In this document: positions 8,737 to 19,496 of the stretch, one piece after another
How positions within the stretch are numbered: position 1 is the stretch's first letter
Layout of the letters: each line of letters opens with the position of its first letter
Assembly: GCF_003352185.1 (NCBI RefSeq)
Contig: NZ_CP029608.1
Location: 5,126,501-5,190,500, forward strand
Reading direction: 5' to 3'
Length of the DNA stretch: 64,000 nucleotides
DNA from: Pseudomonas kribbensis
GTDB taxonomy: Bacteria; Pseudomonadota; Gammaproteobacteria; Pseudomonadales; Pseudomonadaceae
Program-made: the position numbers and the translations under genes
Notes under the pieces: model-generated
Told to the model about the DNA's origin: nothing
What the model saw: the letters and a program-made list of their open reading frames with translations, nothing else
Databases searched by the model: none

Positions 8737-9888
8737 TTACTTGATGGTCAGGGCTTCCAGTTTGCCGCTGTTGCCATACACGTAAATCGTGTCACCCACC
8801 ACCAGCGGACGGGCACGCAGGCCGTCGCTGTCGATGCGCTCGCGGCCGACGAAACGGCCGTCCACCTGACTCAGCAGATGCAGGTAACCTTCCAGGTCAC
8901 CGACTGCAACGTAGCTGGAGAACACTTCCGGAGCCGACAGTTGACGGCGGGCCAGCGAGTCGTTGGTCCACAGTGCAGTGGTCGAACGCTCGTCGACGCC
9001 TTCAACGGTGCCCGAAGACAGGCTCACGTAGACGTTGCCGAAACCCTGGGCGATACCGGCGTAGCTCGACGCATCGCGCTGCCACAGTTGACGGCCGCTT
9101 TCCAGGTCCAGTGCCGCAACGCGACCCTGATAGCTGGCAACGTACAGTGTGCCGCCGGACAGCAGCAGACCGCCGTCGATGTCGACCACGCGCTCCAGTT
9201 CCGAACGACCTTGTGGAATCGCGATCCGTTGTTCCCAGACCGGCACGCCGTTGGAAATGTCCAGAGCGACCACTTTACCGGTCGACAGGCCAGCCACCGC
9301 GAGGCGGTTGGTCGCGAGCGGTGCACTGGTGCCACGCAGGGTCAGTACGGCCGGGGTGCTGTCATACACCCAGCGCTGGTGACCGGTGGATGCATCCAGA
9401 CCGATCAGACGATCGTCCTGGGTCTGCACGACCACGATGTCGCCGTTGCTGGCTGGTGGCGCCAATACTTCACTGGTCACGCGAGCGCGCCACTTCTCTT
9501 CACCGTTGATGGTGTCGAGAGCGATCACGTCGCCACGCAGCGTGCCGACCAGAACCAGACCGTAACCCACGCCGACGGCGCCGGAGACAGGCACATCCAG
9601 TTCTTTCTTCCACTTCACGTCGCCGTTGCTGCGATCCATGGCCATCACGATGCCGGTCACGTCGGCGGCGTAGATGGTGTCACCATCGATCGCCGGCACC
9701 AGCATGTTGTAGGTTTCGCCCTGACCGTCACCGATCGAACGGCTCCACACTTTGTGCAGAACCACTTCTTCCTTGAAGGAAGTCAGTTCGGCTGGTGGCA
9801 GTTCTTTTGTGCTGTTGCTGCTGCAACCCGTGGCCAGAATGGCCAGAGCCAGCAATGCTGCATGCTTCCAACCGATCACGTCACGCAT
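8737..9888 (-). CDS. bamB: Outer-membrane protein assembly factor BamB
   Basis: 383 aa lipoprotein of the BAM complex, which inserts beta-barrel proteins into the outer membrane. The signal peptide ends in a lipobox (LAILATGC, Cys about residue 20). The mature part is an eight-bladed PQQ-like beta-propeller: repeated blades of the form ALDxxxGxxxW are readable (for example VIALDTINGEEKW, LIGLDASTGHQRW, VVALDISNGVPVW, VAALDLESGRQLW). The start MRDVIGWKH at 9888 overlaps the yfgM stop by 8 bases; an upstream extension of 60 codons lacks a signal peptide and belongs to the yfgM region. It lies in the conserved block hisS-yfgM-bamB-der. Confidence 0.97.
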   Translation of the reverse strand: MRDVIGWKHAALLALAILATGCSSNSTKELPPAELTSFKEEVVLHKVWSRSIGDGQGETYNMLVPAIDGDTIYAADVTGIVMAMDRSNGDVKWKKELDVPVSGAVGVGYGLVLVGTLRGDVIALDTINGEEKWRARVTSEVLAPPASNGDIVVVQTQDDRLIGLDASTGHQRWVYDSTPAVLTLRGTSAPLATNRLAVAGLSTGKVVALDISNGVPVWEQRIAIPQGRSELERVVDIDGGLLLSGGTLYVASYQGRVAALDLESGRQLWQRDASSYAGIAQGFGNVYVSLSSGTVEGVDERSTTALWTNDSLARRQLSAPEVFSSYVAVGDLEGYLHLLSQVDGRFVGRERIDSDGLRARPLVVGDTIYVYGNSGKLEALTIK

Positions 9889-10522
9889 CCCCTTTGGCCA
9901 GGTCGTCCAGCTTGATTTGAAGGCCGCCGACTGCCGCTTCATCCGACAGTGCCGCCTTGGCTTTTTGATACGCCGCGTTCGCTTCGTCAGTGCGGCCCAG
10001 CTGTACCAGCAGGTCGCCCTTGAGTTCTTCGCGAGTCGCCAGGAACGACTTGTCGGCATCGCCTTCAAGCAGTTTCAGGGCTTCATCCGCCTTGTTCTGT
10101 GCACCCAGCACCTGCGCCAGACGCTGACGGGCGATTTCGCCCAGCGCCGCGTTGGCCGGCTTGGCAACGATGGCTTTCAGTTCGGTCGCCGCGTCGTCCA
10201 GCTTGCCGCTGTCGACCGCAACCTTGGCCACGAACAGGCTGCCGTACTGCGCGTAGGCAGTACCGCCGAACTCGCTGTTGAGCTTGCCGGCCAGATCCGC
10301 AACGCGCGCAGCGTCAGGCTTGCCGTCCGGGGTCAGCGTGGTTTCCAGCAATTGCTGATAGAGCACCGAGGCGCCTTGCGACTGGTTGCTCTGATACTTG
10401 TGAAATGCCTGCCAGCCGAACACGATGACCAGCGCCAACAGGCCGCCAGTGACCAGAGGTTTGCCGTTGCGTGTCCACCAGTCCTTCAAATCCGCCAACT
10501 GTTCGTCTTCGGTACTCGACAC
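9881..10522 (-). CDS. yfgM: YfgM, ancillary SecYEG translocon subunit
   Basis: 213 aa inner-membrane protein. A short cytoplasmic N-terminus (SSTEDEQLADLKDWWTRNG) is the family signature, followed by one membrane helix (about 25-43) and a periplasmic TPR-like helical region rich in Ala and Leu. E. coli YfgM associates with SecYEG and PpiD and helps periplasmic chaperoning. The gene overlaps bamB by 8 bp and lies 41 bp downstream of hisS, so it is in the same transcription unit. Confidence 0.94.
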   Translation of the reverse strand: MSSTEDEQLADLKDWWTRNGKPLVTGGLLALVIVFGWQAFHKYQSNQSQGASVLYQQLLETTLTPDGKPDAARVADLAGKLNSEFGGTAYAQYGSLFVAKVAVDSGKLDDAATELKAIVAKPANAALGEIARQRLAQVLGAQNKADEALKLLEGDADKSFLATREELKGDLLVQLGRTDEANAAYQKAKAALSDEAAVGGLQIKLDDLAKGDA

Positions 10523-10563
10523 CCCAATACTCCTTAATCGCTAAATCGGCTGTTTAAACAGCT

Positions 10564-11853
10564 TCAACCCTGCACGACGCAGGTGGCCAGGTGAGCGGCA
10601 AGCGCATCCCAGGCAATGCTTTGTTGTTCGCCCTGGCCACGCAGGGGTTTGAAACCTACCACTTGCTGGGCCATTTCGTCGTCACCGAGGATCAGTGCGA
10701 ACAGCGCACCGCTCTTGTCGGCTTTCTTGAACTGGCTCTTGAAGCTGCCGGCACCGGCATTGACCTGCAGGCGCAGGTTCGGCAACTGGTCGCGTACACG
10801 CTCGGCCAGGGCCAGACCGGCCAGCTCTGCCTCTTCGCCGAAGGCGCAGAGGTAGACGTCAACCTGACGGGCGAGTTCTTGCGGGATCTGCTCCAGGGTT
10901 TCCAGCATCAGCACCAGGCGCTCGATGCCCATGGCGAACCCGACGCCCGGAGTCGGCTTGCCGCCCATCTGCTCGACCAGACCGTCGTAACGGCCGCCCG
11001 CGCACACGGTGCCCTGGGCGCCGAGCTTGTCGGTGACCCATTCGAATACGGTTTTGCTGTAGTAATCGAGACCGCGTACCAGTTTCGGGTTGAGCACGTA
11101 AGGAATGCCGACAGCATCCAGACGGGCCTTCAGACCTTCGAAGTGAGCACGGGACTCTTCATCCAGGTAATCCGCCATTTTCGGCGCATCGACCAGCACC
11201 GCCTGGGTGTCGGCATTTTTGGTGTCGAGCACGCGCAGCGGGTTGGTTTTCAGGCGACGCTGGCTGTCTTCGTCCAGTTTGTCATGGTGCGCCGAGAGGT
11301 ACTCGACCAGCGCTTCACGATAACGGCCACGGGACTCGCTGGTACCCAGGCTGTTGAGTTCGAGCTTGACCGCATCACGGATGCCCAGCTCGCCCCACAG
11401 GCGCCAGGTCATGATGATCAATTCGGCGTCGATGTCCGGACCGTCGAGGTTGAAGACTTCCAGACCGATCTGGTGGAACTGGCGATAACGGCCTTTCTGC
11501 GGACGCTCGTGACGGAACATCGGACCGATGTACCAGAGTTTCTGCACCTGGCCACCGCCGGTGATGCCATGCTCGAGCACGGCACGCACGCACGCAGCGG
11601 TGCCTTCCGGACGCAGGGTCAGGGAGTCGCCGTTGCGGTCGTCGAAGGTGTACATCTCTTTTTCGACGATGTCGGTCACTTCGCCGATCGAGCGCTTGAA
11701 CAGCTCGGTGAATTCGACGATCGGCATGCGGATCTGCTTGTAACCGTAGTTATCCAGCAAACGCGAAACGGTGCCTTCGAAGTAGCGCCATACCGGGGTC
11801 TGTTCCGGCAGGATGTCGTTCATGCCACGAATGGCTTGCAGGGACTTGCTCAC
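10564..11853 (-). CDS. hisS: Histidyl-tRNA synthetase
   Basis: 429 aa class II aminoacyl-tRNA synthetase, cytoplasmic. Visible signatures: [12 protein letters not shown] at the N-terminus, class II motif 2 ([16 protein letters not shown]), the histidine-specific [15 protein letters not shown] and the [12 protein letters not shown] loop, then motif 3 with GIERL. The C-terminal ~95 residues form the anticodon-binding domain. The start [10 protein letters not shown] is the family start. The gene is 22 bp downstream of ispG and leads the hisS-yfgM-bamB-der block. Confidence 0.97.
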   Translation of the reverse strand: MSKSLQAIRGMNDILPEQTPVWRYFEGTVSRLLDNYGYKQIRMPIVEFTELFKRSIGEVTDIVEKEMYTFDDRNGDSLTLRPEGTAACVRAVLEHGITGGGQVQKLWYIGPMFRHERPQKGRYRQFHQIGLEVFNLDGPDIDAELIIMTWRLWGELGIRDAVKLELNSLGTSESRGRYREALVEYLSAHHDKLDEDSQRRLKTNPLRVLDTKNADTQAVLVDAPKMADYLDEESRAHFEGLKARLDAVGIPYVLNPKLVRGLDYYSKTVFEWVTDKLGAQGTVCAGGRYDGLVEQMGGKPTPGVGFAMGIERLVLMLETLEQIPQELARQVDVYLCAFGEEAELAGLALAERVRDQLPNLRLQVNAGAGSFKSQFKKADKSGALFALILGDDEMAQQVVGFKPLRGQGEQQSIAWDALAAHLATCVVQG

Positions 11854-11875
11854 AGAAATTCCTTAATTCGTTCGA

Positions 11876-12985
11876 TCAGCCGCGCGCGATGACCGCTGCG
11901 TCGGCTTCGACCTTCTCGGCCGCTTTCTCGCGGATCAGCTTTTCCAGCTCGTCCACCAGATTGTCATTCGTCAGTTTCTGCGACGGCTTGCCGTCGATGT
12001 AAATCAGGTTCGGCGTACCGCCGGTCAAGCCGATATGGGCTTCCTTGGCTTCGCCGGGGCCGTTGACCACGCAACCGATCACCGCAACATCCAGCGGCAC
12101 CAGCAGGTCTTCAAGGCGCCCTTCCAGCTCGTTCATGGTCTTGACCACATCGAAGTTCTGCCGCGAGCAGCTCGGGCAGGCGATGAAGTTGATGCCACGG
12201 GAACGCAGATGCAAAGACTTGAGGATGTCGTAACCGACCTTCACTTCCTCGACCGGATCGGCCGCCAGCGAGATGCGGATGGTATCGCCAATCCCCTCGG
12301 CGAGCAGCATACCTAGGCCCACGGCGGATTTCACTGTACCGGAGCGCAATCCACCGGCTTCGGTGATGCCCAGGTGCAGCGGCTGGACGATTTCCTTCGC
12401 CAGCAGGCGGTAGGCTTCAACGGCCATGAACACGTCGGAGGCCTTCACGCTGACCTTGAAGTCCTGGAAATTCAGGCGTTCGAGGTGTTCGACGTGACGC
12501 AGTGCGGACTCGACCAGCGCGGCCGGGGTCGGTTCGCCATATTTCTTCTGCAGGTCTTTTTCCAGGGAACCGGCATTGACGCCGATGCGGATCGGAATCC
12601 CCCGGTCACGGGCGGCATCGACCACCGCACGCACGCGGTCTTCGCGACCGATGTTGCCCGGGTTGATGCGCAGGCAGTCCACACCCAGTTCGGCCACGCG
12701 CAAAGCGATCTTGTAGTCGAAGTGGATGTCGGCAACCAGCGGCACCTTGACCAGTTGCTTGATCTTGCCGAACGCCTCGGCGGCGTCCATGTCCGGCACC
12801 GATACGCGAACGATGTCGACACCAGCGGCTTCCAGACGGTTGATCTGGGCGACGGTGGCAGCGACATCGTTGGTGTCGCTGTTGGTCATGCTCTGCACCG
12901 CGATAGGTGCATCGCCGCCCACAGGCACGTTACCGACCCAGATCTTGCGCGATTCGCGACGTTTGATTGGAGATTCGCCGTGCAT
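11876..12985 (-). CDS. ispG: 4-hydroxy-3-methylbut-2-en-1-yl diphosphate synthase (IspG/GcpE)
   Basis: 369 aa iron-sulphur enzyme that makes HMBPP in the MEP isoprenoid pathway. The N-terminal TIM barrel has [18 protein letters not shown]. The [4Fe-4S] ligands are the cysteines in ACPSCSRQ and in [12 protein letters not shown]. It needs reduced ferredoxin or flavodoxin and cluster supply from the Isc system encoded a few kilobases away. It begins 3 bp downstream of rodZ, so the pilF-rodZ-ispG-hisS genes are probably one operon. Confidence 0.97.
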   Translation of the reverse strand: MHGESPIKRRESRKIWVGNVPVGGDAPIAVQSMTNSDTNDVAATVAQINRLEAAGVDIVRVSVPDMDAAEAFGKIKQLVKVPLVADIHFDYKIALRVAELGVDCLRINPGNIGREDRVRAVVDAARDRGIPIRIGVNAGSLEKDLQKKYGEPTPAALVESALRHVEHLERLNFQDFKVSVKASDVFMAVEAYRLLAKEIVQPLHLGITEAGGLRSGTVKSAVGLGMLLAEGIGDTIRISLAADPVEEVKVGYDILKSLHLRSRGINFIACPSCSRQNFDVVKTMNELEGRLEDLLVPLDVAVIGCVVNGPGEAKEAHIGLTGGTPNLIYIDGKPSQKLTNDNLVDELEKLIREKAAEKVEADAAVIARG

Positions 12986-12988
12986 GAC

Positions 12989-14035
12989 TTATTGACCCAA
13001 CTTCAGGCGAGCAGTCTCGCCACTGGTGAACGGAGCGACATCGACCGGCTGGCCGTTGTAGCTGACCTGCGCAGCCCGGGCAACCCCCAGACGCACGGCC
13101 AGCGGTGGCTTGCCTGCCACGGAGACGCTGTCGCCTTTATGTTTCAGACCGCTGAACAGAACCTTGCCGCGACCATCGGTGACCTGTGCCCAGCAATCAG
13201 CGGTGAACTGCAGTTGCACCTGGCCTTCGCCTGCTGCCGGGGCAGTGGTTTCTGCGGTGGGTGCCGGGGTGGCCGGGACAACGGGTGCGGTGACGGTCGG
13301 TGCCGGAGTCGCCGGAACATTAGGAGCCGGTGCAGCCGGCGTGGCGACAACCGGGGCCGGGGCATGAGCCGGAGCAGCTGGCGTCGCCGCCGGGGCAGCA
13401 GGTACGGCCGGTGCGGCAGCCGGAACGACGGGCTCGGCACCGGTCGACTCGGCAGCGGTTTCCGACTGGGGCAGTGCCAGCGCCGTCGCGCCCTCGGTCT
13501 GACTTTCGGTAACGGCCTGGTCTTCCGGCTCGTCGATCGGATGAATCTGCGTGGTGCCATCGGCGCCTTCGACTTCAACGTGCTCCGGGGCCAGACTGGT
13601 CAGATCCTTGGTGCGCAGCGAGGTCTGATCCTGCCACCAGACAAAACCGCCGCCGATGACCGCGATCAGCAGCAACAGGCTGACGATCCGCAAAATGGTG
13701 TGGGAAACACGAACCGGCTCTTCGATCCGGCCCAGCGCATGGACATTGCTGCCCTGGGAGTCGGTGCCGGTGGACTGGTCGAACTGCTGGACCAGGACCG
13801 CCTGATCCATGCCGAGCAATTTGGCATAGGCGCGAATATAGCCGCGAGCGAAGGTATGCCCCGGCAGCTTGTCGAACGCACCGGCTTCGAGGTTGGTCAG
13901 GGAAGTCACGGTGAGGTTGAGCTTGAGGGCCACTTCGGCCAGCGACCAGCCATTGCTTTCGCGGGCCTGGCGCAAGGTCTCACCGGGGTTAACGCGATTC
14001 GCTGCTACAACTTCGGGATGCGCCGCTTTCATCAT
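12989..14035 (-). CDS. rodZ: Cytoskeletal protein RodZ
   Basis: 348 aa bitopic membrane protein that links MreB filaments to the cell-wall elongation machinery. The N-terminal helix-turn-helix of the RodZ type (about 18-85, ETLRQARESNGWSLAEVA) binds MreB. One membrane helix is at about 114-134. An extremely Ala/Pro/Thr-rich periplasmic linker (about 195-270) follows, then the C-terminal DUF4115 beta domain beginning QLQFTADCWAQV. The first ATG overlaps the pilF stop (ATGA); the second ATG one codon later is an equally possible start. Confidence 0.94.
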   Translation of the reverse strand: MMKAAHPEVVAANRVNPGETLRQARESNGWSLAEVALKLNLTVTSLTNLEAGAFDKLPGHTFARGYIRAYAKLLGMDQAVLVQQFDQSTGTDSQGSNVHALGRIEEPVRVSHTILRIVSLLLLIAVIGGGFVWWQDQTSLRTKDLTSLAPEHVEVEGADGTTQIHPIDEPEDQAVTESQTEGATALALPQSETAAESTGAEPVVPAAAPAVPAAPAATPAAPAHAPAPVVATPAAPAPNVPATPAPTVTAPVVPATPAPTAETTAPAAGEGQVQLQFTADCWAQVTDGRGKVLFSGLKHKGDSVSVAGKPPLAVRLGVARAAQVSYNGQPVDVAPFTSGETARLKLGQ

Positions 14036-14790
14036 TGCTCCGACAGGTATTGCTGATATTCCGGCGTACCGGGATAGAGTCGTTTTAATTGCAGGCCCGC
14101 ACTGGCGGCCTTGTCGCGATCTTCAAACACTTTTGCCAACCGAACCGCGAGCAACAGACTACGTGCATTTTGCTCGGACAGCTGGCTGAAACGGTCGTAA
14201 TAGTCACGTGCGGGCACATAATGCCTGTCTTCGAATGACAACTCAGCCATTTCCAGCAATGCCCGTGGTTGCTGACGGTTCAAACGCAATGCTTTTTCCA
14301 GTTGCTGCTGGGCCAGATCACGCTGGCCAAGCTTGGACGCCGTCATGCCGAGGTTCTCGAACACGCGCGAACGCTCAGGATACAGGGTATCGGCGGCGGC
14401 CTGTTCAAAACGCTCGTAGGCTTCCTTGTAACGCTGCTCTTCGTAGAGAAAACTGCCGTAATTGTTGAGGATGCGGGCATCGACGGGACGGGAGGACAGT
14501 GCCTTGCGAAAGTGTTCGTCGGCCAGCTTCGGCTCCATCTCGGACTGAAAGACCAGCCCAAGGGCGGCATTGGCGTCGGGATCGGAACCGTCCAGCTCAA
14601 GGGCCTTTTTCAAGGGCACCTTGGCCCGCTCGGTCATGCCTTGCTGCAAGTATCCCAGCCCCAGCTGCACGTAGGCAGCCCGCGCTTCGTCGCGGCCCTT
14701 GCTGGTCTTCATCGGGTTGTAATCGCCCGACAGGACACAGCCAGCACACAGGCTGGCCAACAGCAACAGCAGCGCAAAGCGCAGGGACAT
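14032..14790 (-). CDS. pilF: Type IV pilus biogenesis/stability lipoprotein PilF (PilW)
   Basis: 252 aa outer-membrane lipoprotein that is needed for assembly of the PilQ secretin. The lipobox LLASLCAGC places the lipidated Cys near residue 18. The mature protein is made of TPR repeats (for example AYVQLGLGYLQQGMTERAKVPLKKAL split over residues 39-64, and further units to the C-terminus). Length fits P. aeruginosa PilF. It sits 12 bp downstream of rlmN and overlaps rodZ by 4 bp. Confidence 0.95.
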   Translation of the reverse strand: MSLRFALLLLLASLCAGCVLSGDYNPMKTSKGRDEARAAYVQLGLGYLQQGMTERAKVPLKKALELDGSDPDANAALGLVFQSEMEPKLADEHFRKALSSRPVDARILNNYGSFLYEEQRYKEAYERFEQAAADTLYPERSRVFENLGMTASKLGQRDLAQQQLEKALRLNRQQPRALLEMAELSFEDRHYVPARDYYDRFSQLSEQNARSLLLAVRLAKVFEDRDKAASAGLQLKRLYPGTPEYQQYLSEQ

Positions 14791-14802
14791 AGAGATCCTC
14801 TC

Positions 14803-15951
14803 TTAGTTAGTGTTCGCGGCGTTCTGTGCCAGATCGCTGTCGGCGCTCAATTCGCGTACGGCGATGTAACGTTCGCTGCGACGGGTGCGATCCAGCACCT
14901 GCCCTACCAATTGACCGCAAGCCGCGTCGATGTCTTCACCACGGGTGGTGCGCACGGTCACGTTATAGCCTGCCTGATGCAGTTGATCCTGGAACCGGCG
15001 AATCGCGTTGTTGCTCGGCCGTTCGTAACCGGAATGCGGGAACGGGTTGAACGGAATCAGATTGATCTTGCAGGGAATATCCTTGAGCAGCTCGATCATT
15101 TCCACGGCGTGCTCAAGCTTGTCGTTGACGTCCTTGAGCAAGGTGTACTCGATGGTCAGCACACGTTTCTCGCCCAGGGCGGACATGTAGCGCACACACG
15201 AATCGAGGAGCATCTTAAGCGGATATTTCTTGTTGATCGGCACCAATTGGTTACGCAATGCGTCATTCGGTGCGTGCAGGGACAACGCCAGGGATACGTC
15301 GATGTGCTTGGCCAGCTCATCGATCATCGGCACCACACCCGACGTGGACAGGGTCACGCGGCGCTTGGAGATCCCGTAGCCCAGGTCATCCATCATCAGA
15401 TGCATGGCGGCCACGACGTTGTCGAAGTTCAGCAGCGGTTCGCCCATGCCCATCATCACCACGTTGGTGATGGCGCGGTCGATGGTGGCCGGAACACTGC
15501 CGAAGGATTTGTTGGCAATCCACACCTGGCCGATGACTTCGGCGGCGGTGAGGTTGCTGTTGAAGCCTTGCTTGCCGGTGGAGCAGAAACTGCAGTCCAG
15601 GGCACAGCCTGCCTGGGACGAAACGCACAGAGTGCCGCGTTTGCCCTGGGGAATGTAAACGGTCTCGACACAGCTGCCGGACGCCACGCGCACCACCCAC
15701 TTGCGGGTGCCGTCGCTGGAAATGTCCTCGCTGACCACTTCGGGACCGCGAACTTCAGCAACAGCCTTGAGCTTTTCGCGCAAGGCCTTGCTGACGTTCG
15801 TCATGGCGTCGAAATCATCGACGCCAAAGTGGTGAATCCATTTCATTACCTGACCGGCACGGAAACGCTTCTCCCCGATTGAGTCGAAGAATTTTTCCAT
15901 TTCCGGCTGGGTCAGACCCAGCAGGTTGGTTTTAACAGTCGATGTAGTCAT
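14803..15951 (-). CDS. rlmN: 23S rRNA/tRNA (adenine-C2) methyltransferase RlmN
   Basis: 382 aa radical-SAM enzyme that methylates A2503 of 23S rRNA and A37 of some tRNAs. The cluster motif Cx3CxxC is in [16 protein letters not shown]. The two other catalytic cysteines can be placed: one in the loop of [13 protein letters not shown] or nearby, and one in the C-terminal [19 protein letters not shown] is the family GEP motif. It heads the rlmN-pilF-rodZ-ispG series and starts 28 bp past ndk. Confidence 0.96.
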   Translation of the reverse strand: MTTSTVKTNLLGLTQPEMEKFFDSIGEKRFRAGQVMKWIHHFGVDDFDAMTNVSKALREKLKAVAEVRGPEVVSEDISSDGTRKWVVRVASGSCVETVYIPQGKRGTLCVSSQAGCALDCSFCSTGKQGFNSNLTAAEVIGQVWIANKSFGSVPATIDRAITNVVMMGMGEPLLNFDNVVAAMHLMMDDLGYGISKRRVTLSTSGVVPMIDELAKHIDVSLALSLHAPNDALRNQLVPINKKYPLKMLLDSCVRYMSALGEKRVLTIEYTLLKDVNDKLEHAVEMIELLKDIPCKINLIPFNPFPHSGYERPSNNAIRRFQDQLHQAGYNVTVRTTRGEDIDAACGQLVGQVLDRTRRSERYIAVRELSADSDLAQNAANTN

Positions 15952-15979
15952 GGATTCACCTTCACTCTTAAGCCAATGC

Positions 15980-16405
15980 TTAGCGAGTGGTTACTTCAGT
16001 AGCTGCGAAGAAGTACGAGATTTCGCGAGCGGCAGCGGCTTCGGAGTCCGAACCGTGAACGGCGTTGGCGTCGATCGATTCAGCGAAGTCAGCACGGATG
16101 GTGCCGGCAGCAGCTTCTTTAGGGTTGGTAGCGCCCATCAGCTCACGGTTGCGAGCGATGGCGTTTTCGCCTTCCAGAACCTGAACAACAACCGGACCGG
16201 AAATCATGAAAGCAACCAGGTCACCGAAGAAACCGCGCTCTTTGTGCTCAGCGTAGAAGCCTTCAGCTTCGGCTTTGGACAGTTGCTTCATTTTCGAAGC
16301 GACCACTTTCAGACCAGCCTTTTCGAAACGGGTAACGATTTCGCCGGCAGCGCCTTTTGCAACGGCGTCAGGCTTGATGATGGAGAAAGTACGTTGAACA
16401 GCCAT
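15980..16405 (-). CDS. ndk: Nucleoside diphosphate kinase
   Basis: 141 aa. It transfers gamma-phosphate between nucleoside tri- and diphosphates through a phospho-histidine; the active-site His is in [12 protein letters not shown]. The N-terminus [17 protein letters not shown] and the length are typical of the bacterial tetrameric enzyme. It follows the isc operon but has its own -10 element inside the preceding terminator loop. Confidence 0.97.
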   Translation of the reverse strand: MAVQRTFSIIKPDAVAKGAAGEIVTRFEKAGLKVVASKMKQLSKAEAEGFYAEHKERGFFGDLVAFMISGPVVVQVLEGENAIARNRELMGATNPKEAAAGTIRADFAESIDANAVHGSDSEAAAAREISYFFAATEVTTR

Positions 16406-16433
16406 GGTGTAACTCCAGAAACGGTAATTTGCG

Positions 16434-16464
16434 AAAAATTAAACCCGCGAATTATACGCGGGTT
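16434..16464 (-). terminator. Terminator of the isc operon, with an ndk promoter -10 in its loop
   Basis: On the minus strand AACCCGCG-TATAATT-CGCGGGTT is followed by TAATTTTT. The seven-base loop contains a perfect TATAAT (16451-16456). The -35 for that -10 would be TAGGCA-like at 17 bp spacing, which is weak. Termination of isc and initiation of ndk therefore share the same bases. Confidence 0.75.
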
Positions 16465-16493
16465 CTTGGGTATTGCCTAACCTGCAAGGATGA

Positions 16494-16694
16494 TCAGTCT
16501 ATTTCATCATTCCAGAGCTGCTGAACCGCTTCCAACACCTTCTCGCCGACCCGGCCAGAGTTAGCGTCGAAGTCAGGCAGCTCCTTGATCCACTGCTGCA
16601 ACTCGACGAAATTGACAGAATACGGATCTACACCCGGCTTGGCCTCAGCCAATTCTTCTGCAATACGTTGAACATCATTCCAACCGTAGCTCAT
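16494..16694 (-). CDS. iscX: Fe-S cluster assembly protein IscX
   Basis: 66 aa acidic protein, last gene of the isc operon. It has the IscX pattern W.DVQRIAEELAE near the N-terminus and the VNFVELQQWIKEL and W-N-DEID segments. IscX binds IscS and tunes cluster assembly in step with iron supply. It starts 14 bp after fdx. Confidence 0.95.
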   Translation of the reverse strand: MSYGWNDVQRIAEELAEAKPGVDPYSVNFVELQQWIKELPDFDANSGRVGEKVLEAVQQLWNDEID

Positions 16695-16708
16695 GACAGT
16701 CTTACCAG

Positions 16709-17050
16709 TCAGTGCGGCGCTTCGGCCGCATGGTTAAGCGAATATTTCGGAATCTCGACGGTGAGGTCTTCCTCGCCGACGATGGCCTGACAGGCCAGAC
16801 GCGACTGCGCCTCCAGACCCCAGGCACGATCGAGGAAATCTTCCTCCAACTCGTCAGCTTCTTCCAGCGAGTCGAAACCCTCGCGGATGATGCAGTGACA
16901 GGTGGTGCAGGCGCAGACGCCGCCGCAGGCGCTTTCCATCTCGATGTGGTGTTCGTGGGCCAGCTCGAGAATCGATGTGCCGGGCTCAGCCTCGACCACC
17001 ATGCCTTCAGGGCAGAACTTCTCGTGGGGCAGAAAAATGACCTGCGGCAT
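16709..17050 (-). CDS. fdx: ISC-type [2Fe-2S] ferredoxin
   Basis: 113 aa adrenodoxin-type ferredoxin that gives electrons to cluster assembly on IscU. The cluster ligands are visible as C-x5-C-x2-C in ACGGVCACTTCHC, and a distal Cys in RLACQAIVG. The fdx stop codon lies 14 bp before iscX and its ATG overlaps the hscA stop by one base. Confidence 0.96.
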   Translation of the reverse strand: MPQVIFLPHEKFCPEGMVVEAEPGTSILELAHEHHIEMESACGGVCACTTCHCIIREGFDSLEEADELEEDFLDRAWGLEAQSRLACQAIVGEEDLTVEIPKYSLNHAAEAPH

Positions 17051-18915
17051 CAGATATCCTCGATTTCATTCAGGTTGCGCCCCGACAGAGCGGCTTTCAC
17101 CGTCTGATCCATACGACGGGCAGCAAAAGCATCGGTCACTTGCGACAGACGCTTGGTCTGCTGCTCGATGGCGTAACCATCGGTACCTTTCATCAGTTCG
17201 GTCAGTTCCTGCACCTGCAAATCGATGACCATGCGCTCTTCGGCGTCGAGCAAACGCTCGCCATCCGCCTCCAGAGCGCCCTGCACCGCTTCGATCAGGC
17301 GCTGGGCATCGACTTGCTGCTCCCGCAGGACGCGAGCGACCTTGTCGTCATTGGCGTGCTGGAACGAATCCTTGAGCATCTTGGCGATTTCACCGTCGGT
17401 CAGACCGTAGGACGGCTTGACCTGGATGCTCGCTTCAACGCCCGAACCCAGTTCACGGGCAGAGACGCTGAGCAGACCATCGGCATCGACCTGGAAGGTC
17501 ACGCGAATCTTGGCTGCACCGGCGACCATTGCCGGAATGCCGCGCAATTCGAAGCGCGCCAGGGAGCGGCAGTCGCTGATCAGCTCGCGCTCGCCCTGCA
17601 ACACATGGATCGCCATGGCCGACTGGCCGTCTTTATAAGTGGTGAAGTCCTGGGCGCGGGCAACAGGAATCGTGGTGTTGCGCGGAATCACCTTCTCCAT
17701 CAGGCCGCCCATGGTTTCCAGCCCCAGGGACAGCGGAATCACGTCGAGCAGCAGCAGTTCGCCACCATCGCGCTTGTTGCCGGCCAGTGTATCGGCCTGG
17801 ATCGCGGCACCGATGGCCACCACCTGATCCGGGTCGATTTCGGTCAGCGGCTGACGGCCGAAGGCTTCGGCGACAGCTTCGCGAACACGTGGAACGCGGG
17901 TCGAACCACCCACCATGACCACGGCATGCACGTCTTCCAGCTCGACACCGGAGTCGCGAACGGCACGGCGGCAGGCTTTCAGGCTGCGGGCAACCATCGG
18001 CTCGATCAGTGCGTCGAAGGCTTCGCGGGTCAGCTGTGCTTTCCAGTCACCATAAGCAACTTCAACACTGTCGGCATTCGTCAGGGCTTCTTTGGCCGCG
18101 CAGGCGGTTTGCAGCAGATTGCGCTGCGCACCCGGATCGAGATCGGCGGATAGGCCCGCGCTCTCGATGATCCAGCCGGCAATCGCGTGATCAAAGTCAT
18201 CGCCACCCAGCGCGCTGTCGCCGCCAGTTGCCAGAACTTCGAAGACACCGCCGGTCAGGCGCAGAATCGAAATATCAAAAGTACCGCCGCCCAGGTCATA
18301 AATGGCGACCAGGCCTTCGGCATGCTGATCCAGACCATAAGCCACCGCAGCGGCGGTCGGCTCGTTGAGCAGGCGCAGTACGTTCAGACCGGCGAGTTTT
18401 GCCGCATCCTTCGTAGCCTGGCGCTGAGCGTCGTCGAAATAGGCAGGAACGGTAATCACCGCGCCGACCAGTTCACCGCCAAGGGTTGCCTCGGCGCGCT
18501 GACGCAACACCTTGAGGATATCGGCGGACACTTCGACCGGGCTTTTCGGGCCCTGCACGGTGTCGATGAACGGCATGTGCGATTCGCCGCCAACAAAGCG
18601 GTACGGCAGCTGATCGCCCAGTTGCTTGACGTCGGACAGACCACGACCCATCAGGCGTTTGACCGACAACACGGTATTCAGGGGATCGGAGGATGCGGCC
18701 AGTTTGGCCGACTCGCCGACTTCGACGCGATCGGCGTGATAACGCACGGCGGAAGGCAGGATGACCCGCCCTTCGGCATCGGCCAGCGGCTCGGAAAGAC
18801 CACTGCGCAACGCAGCGACCAGCGAATTGGTAGTGCCCAAGTCGATCCCCACAGCCAGACGACGCTGGTGCGGTTGAGGACTTTGGCCGGGTTCGGCGAT
18901 CTGCAGTAGGGCCAT
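17050..18915 (-). CDS. hscA: Fe-S assembly chaperone HscA (Hsp70)
   Basis: 621 aa specialised Hsp70 that releases clusters from IscU with ATP. The ATPase domain has [12 protein letters not shown] (about 24-35), [11 protein letters not shown] and [12 protein letters not shown]. The substrate domain follows from about residue 390. Its target motif (LPPVK) is present in the IscU encoded in the same operon. It is preceded by hscB with a 51-bp gap and overlaps fdx. Confidence 0.97.
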   Translation of the reverse strand: MALLQIAEPGQSPQPHQRRLAVGIDLGTTNSLVAALRSGLSEPLADAEGRVILPSAVRYHADRVEVGESAKLAASSDPLNTVLSVKRLMGRGLSDVKQLGDQLPYRFVGGESHMPFIDTVQGPKSPVEVSADILKVLRQRAEATLGGELVGAVITVPAYFDDAQRQATKDAAKLAGLNVLRLLNEPTAAAVAYGLDQHAEGLVAIYDLGGGTFDISILRLTGGVFEVLATGGDSALGGDDFDHAIAGWIIESAGLSADLDPGAQRNLLQTACAAKEALTNADSVEVAYGDWKAQLTREAFDALIEPMVARSLKACRRAVRDSGVELEDVHAVVMVGGSTRVPRVREAVAEAFGRQPLTEIDPDQVVAIGAAIQADTLAGNKRDGGELLLLDVIPLSLGLETMGGLMEKVIPRNTTIPVARAQDFTTYKDGQSAMAIHVLQGERELISDCRSLARFELRGIPAMVAGAAKIRVTFQVDADGLLSVSARELGSGVEASIQVKPSYGLTDGEIAKMLKDSFQHANDDKVARVLREQQVDAQRLIEAVQGALEADGERLLDAEERMVIDLQVQELTELMKGTDGYAIEQQTKRLSQVTDAFAARRMDQTVKAALSGRNLNEIEDI

Positions 18916-18966
18916 CGTGATCAGGACTTATCTGTATATCAGGCGTGCGACCGGAGCGGCACTGGG

Positions 18967-19488
18967 TTAATCGTCGAGGCGCTCTTCTAACTGGCGCACT
19001 TCGTAGGTGAGCTTGTCGAGGAACTGCATGCGCCGCATCAGGCGTTCGGCCTGTTCACGTTGCGCTGCATCATCCCAACAGGCTGCGAAGCTTTCGTTCA
19101 GCTGCTCCTGGGCGACTTTCAGGCGACGCTTGAAGGTCGCGACACCCGCCAGGTCGGCACTGTCCTGCAGATCTTCGAGCTCTTCGCGCCATTGCATCTG
19201 CTGCAGAAGAAACTCGGGATCGTGGACCGTGACTTCCATCGGCACTTCATGACCGCTGATCGTCAGCAGGTAACGTGCACGCTGGGCCGGGCTCTTGAGC
19301 GTCTGATAGGCATCGTTGAGCCGAGCGGACTGCTCGAGCGCCGAGCGCTGCTCACGCTCGGAAGCGTCGGCAAAACGATCCGGATGAACGCCGCGCGCCA
19401 GCTCGCGATAGCGCGTGGCCAGTTGCTCGAGATCCAGACGAAAGCCCGGTTGCAGCTCGAATAAAGCGAAATGACAAGGAGTTCCCAC
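18967..19488 (-). CDS. hscB: J-domain co-chaperone HscB
   Basis: 173 aa type III J protein that delivers IscU to HscA. The J-domain HPD motif is in [11 protein letters not shown]; a C-terminal three-helix bundle follows. The start is taken at the GTG at 19488 ([14 protein letters not shown]) because the protein family begins with GTPCHFxLF. An open frame extends 13 codons further, but into iscA. Confidence 0.94.
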   Translation of the reverse strand: MGTPCHFALFELQPGFRLDLEQLATRYRELARGVHPDRFADASEREQRSALEQSARLNDAYQTLKSPAQRARYLLTISGHEVPMEVTVHDPEFLLQQMQWREELEDLQDSADLAGVATFKRRLKVAQEQLNESFAACWDDAAQREQAERLMRRMQFLDKLTYEVRQLEERLDD

Positions 19489-19496
19489 GACCAGCC

